Positions 16,633 through 27,200 of a stretch of DNA of 48,969 nt are shown one piece after another (the stretch's first letter is position 1; every line of letters begins with the position of its first letter). Below the pieces are notes generated by a model that was not told the origin of the DNA, searched no databases, and saw only the letters and a list, made by a program, of their open reading frames with translations. Origin of the DNA: Methylibium sp. (GTDB lineage: Bacteria; Pseudomonadota; Gammaproteobacteria; Burkholderiales; Burkholderiaceae_C); assembly GCA_013824165.1 (NCBI GenBank), contig PNNH01000077.1, positions 1 to 48,969 on the forward strand. Direction: 5' to 3'. A program made the translations under genes and the position numbers.

Positions 16633-17513
16633 ACAAGCCTCAGGAGAGCGTAGGCAAGGTCATTGCGTCACTGCACGACCTGCATGCGCATTACCCGCTG
16701 CGACGCGATTGGCTGGGTCGGCCGAAGACTTGGTTGCGCGCAGTCGATGGCGTGAACCTCGAGATCCACGAGGGCGAGATTCTTGGCCTGGTGGGGGAGT
16801 CGGGCTGCGGCAAGAGCACGCTGGGCCGCACCTTGCTGGGCCTGCGACAGCCCACGGCGGGCCGCGTGCAGGTGTTCGGGCAGGATCTGGCGCAACAGTC
16901 GCCCGCTGCGCTCAAGCAGCTGCGCCGGGGCATGCAGCTGGTTTTCCAGGATCCATTTGCGTCGCTGAACCCGCGCGAGACAGCGGGTGCGGCGGTGCAG
17001 GCGGGTCTCGATATCCATGCGGTCGGCACCCCCGCCGAGCGCAAGGCGCGAGTGGCCGAGCTGTTTGCCTGCGTGGGATTGGCGCCCGAGATGATGTCGC
17101 GCTGGCCGCACGAGTTCTCCGGCGGACAGCGCCAGCGTCTGGTGATCGCGCGCGCTCTCGCACTCAAGCCGAAGCTGCTTGTCTGCGACGAGCCGGTGTC
17201 GGCACTGGATGTGTCGATCCAGGCACAGATCCTCAATCTGCTGAAGAGCCTGCAGGCACAGATGGGCCTGACCATGGTGTTCATTTCCCACAACCTCGCC
17301 GTTGTCGAGCATATGGCCGACCGGGTGGCCGTGATGTATGGCGGACGCATTGTCGAGCTTGCATCGCGAGAGGCTCTGTTCGCCGCGCCGCAGCATGCCT
17401 ACACCCGATCGCTGCTGGCTTCGGTGCCTATCCCCGATCCCAGGCTGAGGCGCAAGTGTCCTGACGCGGAACTGCCAGGGCTAGCGGGCGGCGCTCAGGC
17501 CGCGTTCGCATGA
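16629..17513 (+). CDS. dppF: Peptide ABC transporter ATPase, DppF type
   Basis: 294 aa from the ATG at 16629, which overlaps the dppD stop by four bases (ATGA). The open frame extends back to 16473, but inside dppD. Walker A GESGCGKST, signature FSGGQRQR, Walker B LLVCDEPVSALD, and ISHNLAVV are present. It is slightly shorter than typical DppF because the C-terminal oligopeptide domain is reduced. It is the last gene of the receptor operon. 155 bp follow before the convergent cyclase gene, with only a weak stem near 17623-17638. Confidence 0.95.
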   Translation: MNKPQESVGKVIASLHDLHAHYPLRRDWLGRPKTWLRAVDGVNLEIHEGEILGLVGESGCGKSTLGRTLLGLRQPTAGRVQVFGQDLAQQSPAALKQLRRGMQLVFQDPFASLNPRETAGAAVQAGLDIHAVGTPAERKARVAELFACVGLAPEMMSRWPHEFSGGQRQRLVIARALALKPKLLVCDEPVSALDVSIQAQILNLLKSLQAQMGLTMVFISHNLAVVEHMADRVAVMYGGRIVELASREALFAAPQHAYTRSLLASVPIPDPRLRRKCPDAELPGLAGGAQAAFA

Positions 17514-17668
17514 GCACCATGCTGCGCGCAATGCGGACGCAGGAGGTCTGTGTTTCGGACGTTGTGTAGCCCGGGGGCTTGTCGGCGCGATCTGTGGCGC
17601 AAGCGGGGCGCGGAGGCACTGCGGCATTGCAGTGCCGGATTGGGCGGCGCGCTTGCGAGGCCTTCGCA

Positions 17669-19576
17669 TCAGGTGGGGGGCTGCGAGCTCGACAGCGGTG
17701 CGAGCATCAGGCGGTCGCGCCCGGCGGTCTTGGCTGCATACAAGGCCTCGTCGGCGCGTGCCAGCAGGCGTTCAGCGTCTTCTTCCGGGCTAGAACGGCA
17801 GCTGGCACCCATGCTAAAGCGCAGCGGCAGCTCGGGCGGCAGGCCAGGCATTGCCTGGGCTGAAAGCCGATCGCGGATGCGGCTGAACAAATGCGCCGGC
17901 GCCTGCGGATCAACCCCGGACAGCACGATCAGGAACTCCTCGCCCCCCCAGCGCCCCACACGGTCCTGCTGACGGACGGACTGGATGCAGGCTTGTGCAA
18001 AGGCGCGCAAGGCACCGTCGCCGCAGGGGTGACCGAATCGGTCATTGATCGACTTGAAGTGGTCAATGTCCAGCAGTGCCAGGGTCACCGGTGCGCCCCG
18101 GCTCATCTGGGCTTGGCAATGCGCGAGCATGGCGCGCCGGTTGTGCAGGCCGGTGAGCTCATCGCGCTCCGCGAGTTCACGGAGTTTGCGCCGCAGCTGT
18201 CTCTGGCCCAACCCGTGCCAGACCAATGCGCCGATGAGGGCGACGGCCAGGAGCAGCAACAAGACGAGCAATCGCTGCTGCACCATGGCTGACTTCTCTA
18301 GGTCGCGCAAATGCTCGATTTCCGCCTCGTTGCTGGCTTGCTCGAAGCGGGCTTGCATCTCGGCGGAAAGGCGGCGATTCTGATCCGTGTAGAAGCGGCT
18401 GCGCGCGGCCATCAGCGCCCGCGCTTCGGCCAGGGCCTCGTGCCATCGGCCCCGCGCTTCATGCAAGCGCATTGCCAATCCATGAAACTTCTGCGCAGCC
18501 TCGGGATCATCCAGCCGCTCAAGCAGGACGTCAGCCTCCTCGAGCGCGTGCTCCAGCTCTGGCCAGCGCTGCATCTGCGCCAACACCTCCGCCTTGGAAA
18601 GCCGGGTCGCCAGTTCCATTGCGCTGACGCCGTGGACGGCGAAGAACAGCTGGGCGCGCTGCAGCAGGGCCAGCGCGAGCTCGGGCTGTTGCCGCGCGAT
18701 GGCCGATTCAGCCTGCATGCGCAGGATGTGGGCCTTCCAGACCTTGTCGCCTGCGGCCTTGGCCGCGTCATATGCCTTGGCCAGATGATGGTCTGCCTCG
18801 TCCAGTCTGTGCAGACTCAGCAGAGGGCGGGCCAGACTCTGATGTGCTGTGGCGACCAAGGCATGCAGGCCCAGCCGCTCAGCGATGGTCACGGCGCCCC
18901 GACCATGCTGCAGTGACTTCAGCTGACTTTCCCGCGCATCGGACTGGCCGGCATACAGCCAAGCCAGCGAAGCAAGCACCGAAGCCGTCCAAGCCTGGTT
19001 GCCCTCAGCCCGGAACAAGCGGAGTGCTTCAATCAAGGCTTGAAAAGCTTCCGGCAGGCGTCCATGGGTCTTGAGCAGGTGCCCCAGCGCCGCCTGGGTG
19101 CGTGCCTCGCACCAGGGTTCTTCGCGCTCGCGTGCCTGAGCCAGCATGTGTTTCAAACGAGATACCGCAGCCTTGCCCTGTCTGTCGTCCTGGGCGTCAG
19201 GCAGGACTGCAGCCAGGCACAAGGCCACCGGGTCGCTGGCCAGCGCGGGGGCGCGGCGCACCACGGCAGCGGCTTGCTGTGCGACCTCCAGCTGTGCCAG
19301 ATTGGTCGCCAGATAGCCCAACCGCAAGGCCGCCTCAAAGGTGCGCTTGGCGTCACCATGCCTCTGTGCGGCGGTCAACTCCGCTTGCATCTGGACCAAG
19401 GTGTGTTGTGGGCTACCCCAGTAGGCTCTCTCGATTAATCGCAGGCGCTCCGAGTCTGCCGGAGCACCGCCCAGGGCGCAGCCCGGCAGGCTGGCACATG
19501 CCAGCCCCACCAGCACTCGCCAGCAGTAATCAAAGCTGCGGCTGATTTGCGCTCTCATCAAGGTCATGCTGCTCAT
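17669..19576 (-). CDS. TPR-type membrane diguanylate cyclase (GGDEF)
   Basis: About 635 aa if started at the ATG at 19576. A TTG-started frame runs to 19750, but the extra part lacks domain character. The N-terminus has a signal or lipoprotein-like segment (ASLPGC). About 400 residues of TPR-like helical repeats follow (ALGHLLKTHGRLPEAFQAL and others), then a coiled segment, one transmembrane helix (LLVLLLLLAVALIGALVW) and a GGDEF domain. The active site reads GGEEF, with an RxxD inhibitory site (RQQD) five residues before it, so it should be an active, product-inhibited c-di-GMP synthase with a periplasmic sensor half. The start is uncertain; no clear ribosome-binding site is visible. Confidence 0.87.
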   Translation of the reverse strand: MSSMTLMRAQISRSFDYCWRVLVGLACASLPGCALGGAPADSERLRLIERAYWGSPQHTLVQMQAELTAAQRHGDAKRTFEAALRLGYLATNLAQLEVAQQAAAVVRRAPALASDPVALCLAAVLPDAQDDRQGKAAVSRLKHMLAQAREREEPWCEARTQAALGHLLKTHGRLPEAFQALIEALRLFRAEGNQAWTASVLASLAWLYAGQSDARESQLKSLQHGRGAVTIAERLGLHALVATAHQSLARPLLSLHRLDEADHHLAKAYDAAKAAGDKVWKAHILRMQAESAIARQQPELALALLQRAQLFFAVHGVSAMELATRLSKAEVLAQMQRWPELEHALEEADVLLERLDDPEAAQKFHGLAMRLHEARGRWHEALAEARALMAARSRFYTDQNRRLSAEMQARFEQASNEAEIEHLRDLEKSAMVQQRLLVLLLLLAVALIGALVWHGLGQRQLRRKLRELAERDELTGLHNRRAMLAHCQAQMSRGAPVTLALLDIDHFKSINDRFGHPCGDGALRAFAQACIQSVRQQDRVGRWGGEEFLIVLSGVDPQAPAHLFSRIRDRLSAQAMPGLPPELPLRFSMGASCRSSPEEDAERLLARADEALYAAKTAGRDRLMLAPLSSSQPPT

Positions 19577-19973
19577 CAACACGTTTCGGAATCTCTTGTG
19601 TGGCTCACTCGGCCAGAGCCTGCGTCGACAGAAAGTAGGTATCCATTTCCTGGAAAGCTGAAAGAAGTCAAAGACAATCCGGTTCTTTTCCTGCGCTGAT
19701 GCAGCCGGCTGCAAGGGCGTGCAGCCGGCTGCAGCTGGCTGGTTGGGCAATGTGTGGCACGCTCGGCATCCACGTTTTGGCGAGTTCGCAACTGGCGTCA
19801 GTCACTCGGATCGGTCCCTTCCTAACGCTACTGATCAACGCTTCAAGTCCGTTAGGTAGAGCACGCCTTTGACGTGGCCGTTCGAAGCTGGACGACGTTC
19901 CGTCGTTACCAGTCTTTGGCTCAGGCCGTGAGCTAAGGATTTAGCTTGGATCGGAGCGCGCCTTTCGGATGCC
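19577..19973. other. 397-bp gap between cyclase and chemoreceptor genes
   Basis: No gene recognised. It contains a 6-bp inverted repeat, AGCTAA-GGAT-TTAGCT (19931-19946), just after the chemoreceptor stop, which could be a weak terminator, and near 19701-19730 a repeated CAGCCGGCTGC sequence. The cyclase promoter should lie here. Confidence 0.55.
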
Positions 19974-21566
19974 TTAGTTCGCCGCTGGCGACTGGTTGTG
20001 TACCTCGCCTTGGGCCAGCTTGAAGACCGCCACGGCTTTCACCAGCTGCTGCGCCTGCCCCTTGAGGCTCTCAGCCGCAGCAGCACTTTCTTCCACTAGC
20101 GCGGCGTTCTGCTGCGTCACCTGGTCCATCTGGCTGACCGCCTCGCCTACTTGGCTGACGCCCTGACTCTGCTCGACACTAGCCCGGCTGATCTCCCCCA
20201 TGATGTCGGCCACGCGCTTGATGCAGCTGACCACTTCGGTCATCGTGCTGCCGGCGCGGTCCACCAGTGCTGTGCCTTGCTCGACACGTTCCACACTGGC
20301 GCTGATCAGGGTCTTGATCTCCTTGGCGGCTTGGGCACTGCGCTGTGCCAGGCTGCGCACCTCGCTGGCCACCACCGCAAATCCGCGGCCCTGATCACCT
20401 GCCCGTGCTGCCTCCACTGCGGCGTTCAGCGCCAGGATGTTGGTCTGGAAGGCGATCCCGTCGATCACGCTGATGATGTCGGCAATCCTCTTGCTGCTGT
20501 CGTTGATGCCCCTCATGGTCTCCACCACCTGACCCACGACTTCTCCGCCGTCAACCGCCACCGTGCTGGCGCTCATGGCCAGTTGGCTGGCCTGGCGGGC
20601 GCTGTCGGCGTTAGCCTTGACCGCGCTGCCCAGCTCTTCCATCGCCGCGGCCGTCTGCTTCAGAGCACTAGCTTGTTCTTCGGTACGTTGGCTCAAGTCG
20701 GCATTGCCGCTCGCGATCTGCGCGCTGCCGGTAGCGATGCTGTCGCTGCTGTTGCGCACGGTGCCAACGATGCGCGCCAGATTTTGGTTCATGCCCCTCA
20801 GCGCATTCAGCAGGCGACCGATTTCGTCAGTGCTGTTCCCCATGATCACCGAGCCCAGGTCGCCAGCGGCCACTCTCTCGGTCAAGGCCACGGCTTCGCT
20901 CAACGGGCGGGTGATGGAGCGCGTGATCCGCCAAGCCAATACCGCGCCCACAGCCATCGCCGCGACCCACAGGCTAAGCACCCAGACCGTGCAAGCCTTG
21001 CTGTGGGCATCAAGCGCTTGCTCGCTTTCTGCCGCACGGGCCTCTAAAACCGCATCGACCGCCTTCGCCGCCTTCTCTGCTGCATGGAACGCCGCCCTGG
21101 CGGCCCCCATCGCCGTCTGAGCTTCTGCCGTCGTGGCCACCTGACCCCCGATGACCGCCGCGCTGACCTTGTTGAACACCACGTCGTAGCCCTCTAACGC
21201 CTTCCTCACATCCCTCAGCGGCTCGGCAATCGCCAGCGTGACTGCCTTGGCCTCGAGTTGTTCAATCAATTCCTTGACCGAGGTTCGCGATGCATTCCAT
21301 GCCTGGAGGCGCTTGTGCATCGATTCGGCGTTGCCCATGTCGATGAAGAGGTCCTTTTCATAGCGGCGCAGCTGGAGCATCTCTGTCCGAAGATCTCCCA
21401 GCGCTCTCGCTGCAACGAAGTCGGTTTTTATGAACGACGCGCCGCCCGCCGAGACTTGGCGCAGGCCCAGCAGGCCTGCCATGCCGATGACTGTCAGCAG
21501 CAGGAGCAAGGCGGCGGCAAAGGCGCCAAGGCGAGTACCGATCTTGAGGTTGGCAATCAAACACAT
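19974..21566 (-). CDS. Methyl-accepting chemotaxis protein without C-terminal tether
   Basis: 530 aa. TM1 is at about residues 12-34 (LGAFAAALLLLLTVIGMAGLLG), then a four-helix-bundle periplasmic domain, TM2 near residue 190-210, a HAMP domain, and the MA signalling hairpin with the tip motif [22 protein letters not shown] split across the strand turn. It ends NQSPAAN, with no NWETF-like pentapeptide, so it probably depends on a tethered receptor for efficient adaptation. It is third in the MCP-cheW-MCP set and starts 43 bp after cheW. Confidence 0.93.
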   Translation of the reverse strand: MCLIANLKIGTRLGAFAAALLLLLTVIGMAGLLGLRQVSAGGASFIKTDFVAARALGDLRTEMLQLRRYEKDLFIDMGNAESMHKRLQAWNASRTSVKELIEQLEAKAVTLAIAEPLRDVRKALEGYDVVFNKVSAAVIGGQVATTAEAQTAMGAARAAFHAAEKAAKAVDAVLEARAAESEQALDAHSKACTVWVLSLWVAAMAVGAVLAWRITRSITRPLSEAVALTERVAAGDLGSVIMGNSTDEIGRLLNALRGMNQNLARIVGTVRNSSDSIATGSAQIASGNADLSQRTEEQASALKQTAAAMEELGSAVKANADSARQASQLAMSASTVAVDGGEVVGQVVETMRGINDSSKRIADIISVIDGIAFQTNILALNAAVEAARAGDQGRGFAVVASEVRSLAQRSAQAAKEIKTLISASVERVEQGTALVDRAGSTMTEVVSCIKRVADIMGEISRASVEQSQGVSQVGEAVSQMDQVTQQNAALVEESAAAAESLKGQAQQLVKAVAVFKLAQGEVHNQSPAAN

Positions 21567-21609
21567 GTTTCGTTCTTCTTTTTAGGGTGGTTCAAGAGAG
21601 GAACAGGCC

Positions 21610-22170
21610 TTAGTGCATGGGCGCGTCAAGTAGCCCCATCTCGGCACTGCTCATCAACGCCTCGATGTCCGTCAGGATGAGCATGCGCTCGACATCGCCG
21701 CTCTTGACGCAGCCGATGCCCAGGATGTAGTCCGCTGCCATCGACACGTTCATCTGCGGTGCCGGCATGATCTGGTCGGCACCGAGCGCCAGCACATCGG
21801 AGACCGAGTCGACCACCGTGCCGATGACCTTGCCGCGCAGGTTCAACACGATGACGACCGTGAGATCGGTGCAGTCAGCGCTCTCGCATGCCAGCTTCAG
21901 TCGCAGATCGACGATGGGCACGATCACCCCGCGCAGATTGACGACACCCTTGATGAACGCCGGCGCGTCGGCAATGCGGGTCGGTTCCTCGTAACTGCGG
22001 ATCTCTTGCACCCGCAGGATGTCGATGCCGTACTCCTCCCTGCCCAGGCGGAAGCTGAGGTACTCCCTGGGAAGGGCCGATGCTGCCGTCGCGAGTTCGG
22101 TTCGGCCGCCATTAGGCGCGGTATGCGTGAGGGGGGCAGCGAGCCGCTGCTCATCAATCATGGTGCTCAT
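21610..22170 (-). CDS. cheW: Chemotaxis coupling protein CheW
   Basis: 186 aa from the ATG at 22168-22170, preceded by GGAGT. The frame extends back to 22209 without CheW-like sequence. The CheW fold is clear: [37 protein letters not shown] and [10 protein letters not shown]. It links receptors to CheA. No cheA lies in the window, so it must work with a kinase elsewhere. A frameshifted relative lies at 32860-33419. Confidence 0.95.
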   Translation of the reverse strand: MSTMIDEQRLAAPLTHTAPNGGRTELATAASALPREYLSFRLGREEYGIDILRVQEIRSYEEPTRIADAPAFIKGVVNLRGVIVPIVDLRLKLACESADCTDLTVVIVLNLRGKVIGTVVDSVSDVLALGADQIMPAPQMNVSMAADYILGIGCVKSGDVERMLILTDIEALMSSAEMGLLDAPMH

Positions 22171-22209
22171 AGGGGACTCCTTGAGGGCGTTGAAGGCGGG
22201 GCACTGCAA

Positions 22210-23964
22210 TCAAAACACCTCCCAGTTGTCCGCATCCGTCTTGGTTTCACGGGCCTGCGAAGGTGCTTCCACAGCGGCCTTCACTGGGGCATTCCGCTTG
22301 GCTTGGAGGCCGGCACGGGGGAGGCTTTTCGAGCCTTCGGGGCTGCGGCGCTGAAGGGTGGCCGCCTTGGCGGGGCTCGCCGCAGCGCCAGGCGATCTGG
22401 CGCTGGCATGGCCAGAGAGCTTGAACAGCGCAACCGACGCTACCAACTGCTGCGCCTGCACCTTCAGGCTCTCGGCGGCAGCGGCACTCTCTTCGACCAG
22501 TGCCGCGTTCTGCTGCGTCACCTGGTCCATCTGGCTGACAGCGTTGCCGACCTGCTCGATGCCTGAACTCTGCTGGACGCTGGCTGAGCTGATCTCGGCC
22601 ACGATGTCGCTCACGCGCTGGATCGAGCCCACGATCTCTCCCATGGTCTTGCCCGCTTGGTCCACCAGCACGGTCCCTTGCTCCACCTGCTGGACACTGC
22701 GCCCGATCAGCGACTTGATCTCCTTGGCGGCTTCAGCGCTGCGCTGCGCCAGGCTGCGCACCTCGGAAGCCACCACGGCGAAGCCCCGACCCTGCTCGCC
22801 CGCGCGAGCCGCCTCCACGGCCGCATTCAGGGCCAGGATGTTGGTCTGGAAGGCAATGCCGTCGATGACGCCGATGATGTCGCCAATCTTGCGGCTGCTG
22901 TCGCTGATGCCCTGCATCGTGGTGACCACCTGGCCGACCACCTGGCCCCCTTGGGCAGCCACCGCCGAAGCGCCTTGTGCCAGCTGGTTGGCCTGCATGG
23001 CGCTGTCGGTGTTATTGCGCACCGTGCTGTTCAACTGCTCCATCGTGGCAGCGGTCTGCTGCAGGGCGCTGGCTTGCTCTTCCGTGCGCTGGCTCAGATC
23101 CTGGTTGCCCTGGGCGATCTGCGCGCTGGCAGTTGCCACGCTCTCCGAGTTGCTGCGCACGTTGGCGACCACGCCTGACAAGCTGGCCTGCATGCGCGCC
23201 ACCATGGCCAGCACGCTGCTGCTGTCTCCCGGGCGCACGCTCAGGTGCTGGCTCAGGTCGCCTTCGGCCACCTGGCTCACGGCTGCACCCAGCGCAGCCG
23301 GCTCGGCACCCAGGGCGCGTGTCAGATTGCGCGTCAGCACCCAAGCAACCGCCGTGCCGACCACCGCCATCAACAGGGCCAGGGTGGCCATCAGCATCAC
23401 GCTGAACGAGGCCGTTTGGTCCGCCTGCTTCACCAGGTCTTGAGCCAGCTTTTGCTGCATGTCGACCGAGTCGTCAACGGCATTGAACACGGCCGTCTGC
23501 AGCGGCAATGCTTCCTTCAGCAGGACATCTCTGGCCTTATCGTTCTCGTTCTTCAACGCATGCGCCATGGCGCGGTCCATCGTCTGGTTGTAGGGGCCTC
23601 GGTTGTCATTGATGATCTTCAGCAGCGCGCGCCCTTGCGGCAGCTTGACCGACTTGTCCAGCTCGGTAAGCAGCTTGGAGTTCTGGGCGCGCAGTTCTTC
23701 AATCGCCCGCCGCTCTGCGTCATATGCAGCTTGATCGTTGTCGATCATGATGATGTTCCGAACGCGGCGTGCAATGGTCTGGTAGGCGCTTTTCATGTCA
23801 TTGAACTGGGCCACCTTGACCATGCGGTCCGTGCCCAACTCGTTGATGTCGTCGGCCAGCGAGTTCATCGTCACCGCTGCGTACACGACGATGCCGACGC
23901 CCAGCATCACCGTGGCACCAAAGCCCAAGGCCAAGCGTTTGGCGACTGTCAAATCCTTGAACAT
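22210..23964 (-). CDS. Methyl-accepting chemotaxis protein with C-terminal NWEVF tether
   Basis: 584 aa. TM1 is at about residues 10-30, then a four-helix-bundle ligand domain, TM2 near 190-212, a HAMP domain ([20 protein letters not shown]), and an MA domain with the conserved tip. A linker of about 60 residues leads to the extreme C-terminus, DNWEVF, which matches the CheR/CheB-binding pentapeptide NWETF of Tar/Tsr at four of five positions. The ribosome-binding site AAGGA precedes the ATG. It is first of the MCP-cheW-MCP set. Confidence 0.94.
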   Translation of the reverse strand: MFKDLTVAKRLALGFGATVMLGVGIVVYAAVTMNSLADDINELGTDRMVKVAQFNDMKSAYQTIARRVRNIIMIDNDQAAYDAERRAIEELRAQNSKLLTELDKSVKLPQGRALLKIINDNRGPYNQTMDRAMAHALKNENDKARDVLLKEALPLQTAVFNAVDDSVDMQQKLAQDLVKQADQTASFSVMLMATLALLMAVVGTAVAWVLTRNLTRALGAEPAALGAAVSQVAEGDLSQHLSVRPGDSSSVLAMVARMQASLSGVVANVRSNSESVATASAQIAQGNQDLSQRTEEQASALQQTAATMEQLNSTVRNNTDSAMQANQLAQGASAVAAQGGQVVGQVVTTMQGISDSSRKIGDIIGVIDGIAFQTNILALNAAVEAARAGEQGRGFAVVASEVRSLAQRSAEAAKEIKSLIGRSVQQVEQGTVLVDQAGKTMGEIVGSIQRVSDIVAEISSASVQQSSGIEQVGNAVSQMDQVTQQNAALVEESAAAAESLKVQAQQLVASVALFKLSGHASARSPGAAASPAKAATLQRRSPEGSKSLPRAGLQAKRNAPVKAAVEAPSQARETKTDADNWEVF

Positions 23965-24206
23965 GATCGTCCTTTCATCTGCAAATTAGATAGATAGGCG
24001 CATGGCCAGCCTTGAGCGCTGCTGCGAGGCTGCCAGGCCCCGGTCGGGGACTGCGGGAAGTCTTCTCGGCAGTGGACCAAGGTGTCTGCCGTGAAGTGCC
24101 CGACCTGAAGCATGGGCGCCAAGCCGCCGATTGATTCGCAGAAGATCGCCAGCGAGCGGCGCCAGATCCTTGGGGATGGCTGCGAGCTGTCGCGAATGCG
24201 CAGTCA

Positions 24207-24237
24207 GCAGCCGAGCTGCGCAACGAAGCTCGGCTGC
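24207..24237 (-). terminator. Strong stem-loop between chemoreceptor promoter and regulator gene
   Basis: GCAGCCGAGCT (24207-24217) and AGCTCGGCTGC (24227-24237) form a perfect 11-bp stem with a 9-nt loop, just after the stop of the ATPase regulator. No U-tract follows, so intrinsic termination is not certain. The rest of 23965-24240 should hold the receptor promoter; I recognise no sigma-28 box. Confidence 0.5.
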
Positions 24238-24240
24238 GCG

Positions 24241-27200
24241 TTAGCTCAGCTGGTGCGTCGGCGTGGGTGGACAGTCCAGCGCGGCCGCTGCGCGCAACTC
24301 ATCTCGCCGCACTCGAAGCGGACTCAGGTCGGGGTGATCCAGCCGCGCCAGCGTCAGCGTTGTCAGCGCTTGCGCTCGCGCCTGAGCCACCCGCGGATCG
24401 GCATTGCCGGTAGGCTGCGCTGGCAGCCGCTCCAGGCAGCGCAGAAGGCCAGGGAGATAGCCGTTTGCGCTATCGAACTCCAGCGCCTGATGCCACAGCC
24501 CTTGCGCGGCGGCCTCGCGGCCCTGGGCCTGTTCGAGGTCGCCCTCCAGGCGCAGTCGCTCCGACTGATAGAAAGGCCATTGCTGCTCTACCTTTGACAG
24601 GTCCGCGAGCACAGCCTTTGCCTCGGCCAGCCGAGCCTGGCTGATCAGCGCCGGCAGCAGCAGGGTCGAAAGCACGTGATCGCTCCAAGCTGGGCCTCTG
24701 TGGTGATGTCGGGTGGCCAGGCCCTGCAGGACCTGCACATCGCGCTGAGCCGGATCCAGGCAGGCCTGCAGCCCCAGCCCAGCCTCCAGGCCAAAGGTGA
24801 CGCGGTCGTGCTCGTCGCACAGTGACAGCAGTTCTCCGTAATACCGCGCTGCGGCCGGGCTGCAGTCCAGCAGCCGCATGGCCTCACCCACCCAGAGCAG
24901 GACCGTCTTCAACAGATAGCGGCTGCGACCGGCACGCACCTCCGCTTCGAGGGAAGCGGCACGCTCGATGAAGGCGTCGAATTCGCCTGTCATCGCCAAG
25001 GTCCACACCAACTGGCTGGCGGCGAGAACGTGAACATCATTTCCGGCCATGCCCGAGCCCGCCAATGGCAGCGACAGGCAGGCCTCGAAGGCGGCGCGGC
25101 ATTCGGCGAGGTGGCACTCCGCCATGGCGAGCCCGCCACGGCAGACATGCGTGAGCGCCCGTTCGTGCTCGCCCAGGTGCTGGCCAGCCTGCATGAAGTC
25201 CTGCAAAGGTCCGCGGGCGAGGTCAGCGCGTGCGCTGTAGATGGCGCGCATATAGCGCGTCCCGTGCAGCAGAAACCGCGCCCGCGCCGTGTCTATCTGC
25301 GGCGCCAGCTGCAGAATCCTGTCACGCATGGCTTCCACTTCGAAGCAGGTGGGGCTGCGCTCCAGCAGCAGAAGGCGTGCCAGATCCCAACAGGTTTCCA
25401 GCCGCAAGATCCGGGTTTCGTGGCTGTCTGGCAACTGCTCAAGGTGTCGCAGCGCGTCCTGCAAGGCACTTACCGCGTGGCGGGTGGCGAAGCGCCCCAG
25501 CGACCGCATGCAGCTCAGGCGCAAAGCGGCTGCAGCTTCGGCATGCATGTCCGCCTGCTCATAGACCATCGCGAGCTGCGCGGCTGAGGCGGCCTGCTGT
25601 TGCGAACTGGGGTCCTGCAGGGCCGCAGCCATGCGCCGATTCAAGGCCATCAGCAAGTCGTGGCCCAGCTCGCCATGGAACACGTCTCGATACAGCGCGT
25701 GGGCGAAGCCATAGGCGCGCACCAGTCGGCCATCACGCCACGGCAACAGCTTCGGTCCAGCTTGCAGCAAACCCAGCTTCACCAGTTGAGCACAATGCGC
25801 CTGGACCTCGGCCTCGGGCAAATCCAAAACGTAGGCCAAGATGGGCAAGGGGACCGGCACCACCATGCAGCAAGCGACATCGAGTACGGCACGCGATTCC
25901 ACCGGCAAGGATGCGGCACGGTCCAGAACATGGTGCCGCAGCTGGCCCGGCACCGCGCGATGCTTCATCTCGGCGGCCAGTTTCCCGTGGGGCGGGGGTA
26001 CGACGGCGAGTAGCCCGTCTACCACCAGCTTCAGGAATAGAGGGAGGCCACCCGTTATCTCGGCGAGTTGGCGGCCCAGCACATGGGCTTCGGTCACAGC
26101 GGGGCAGCGAATGCCCAGGTAGGCCTCGATGGCGTCAGCCTCCAAGCCCGCCAGCGTGAGTACCTGGCCGCGGTCAGCGCTGAAGGCCCGATGCAGGCCT
26201 GGCACTGGCGACACGGTCGCAGCGCTACCGGGCTGTTGGCGTCGCGTCATCACGAGCATCAGTCGCAGCGCGGAGGTCGACTGCGAAAGCATGCCCAGCA
26301 GGTCGAGCGTCGCAGTGTCGGCCCAGTGCGTGTCTTCCAGCAACATCAACAACGGCATTTGCGCTGACCAGTGCTCGATCAGGGAAACCGCCTCGCGCAG
26401 CATGCGGCCAGTGCCGGTGCGGTAGAGCTCCTGCCGCAGTTGGCCCAGTTCAGCTTCGGACAACAGGCCGGGCAGTTGCGCCAGCCAGCATGGGGCCAGG
26501 CGGCGCAGGTCGTCCTTGATCGCCTTGGAATCAGCGGTCCGTGTGTAGCCCTCCAGCATCTGCAGCAGCGGCCCGAAGGGTTCGCGCTCGCCCGCCAGTT
26601 CGACAGCGCGGCCCCGCAACACCGTGCAGTTCCCCTGGGCCACGACATCCGCCGCCCAGCGCTCGACCATGGTGCTTTTGCCGACGCCTGCCGGCCCCAC
26701 GACTTCCACGATCTGCAGCTGCTTCTGCAAGGCGCGGGCCATGCACTCGCGCAAAGCGCGCAGCTGAGGTTCACGCCCGACGAAGGCGGCTGAGGCGCCG
26801 CATGTGTCGGCCACGGGAGCGGACGGTGTTCGCGGCGTGGCGTCGGCGCCTGTCTCGGAAGTCGCAGTCAGGACATAGCCCCTGCGATGGACCGATCGCA
26901 AGGCGCCGGAGTCGCCCAAGGCGACGCGAAGTTCGCTGATCACATTCACCAAAGCCTTCGGTTGAATGCTCTGGCGCGGCCACAGCGCGTCGAGCAGTTC
27001 GACTGATCGAATGACCGCGTTTGGCCGCTGCAACAGGGCAGTCAGCAAGGCCCAGGCTTTAGGCCGCAGTCGAACCGGGACACCTCCTCGAAGAAGCATC
27101 TGCCGCTCAAGATCGACCGTGCACAGGCCGGCCCTCCATCGCACCTTGTGTGCCTGAGACTGGACGTCGTTCATGGGCTGAGTTGGCGGTAGGGCTGAAG

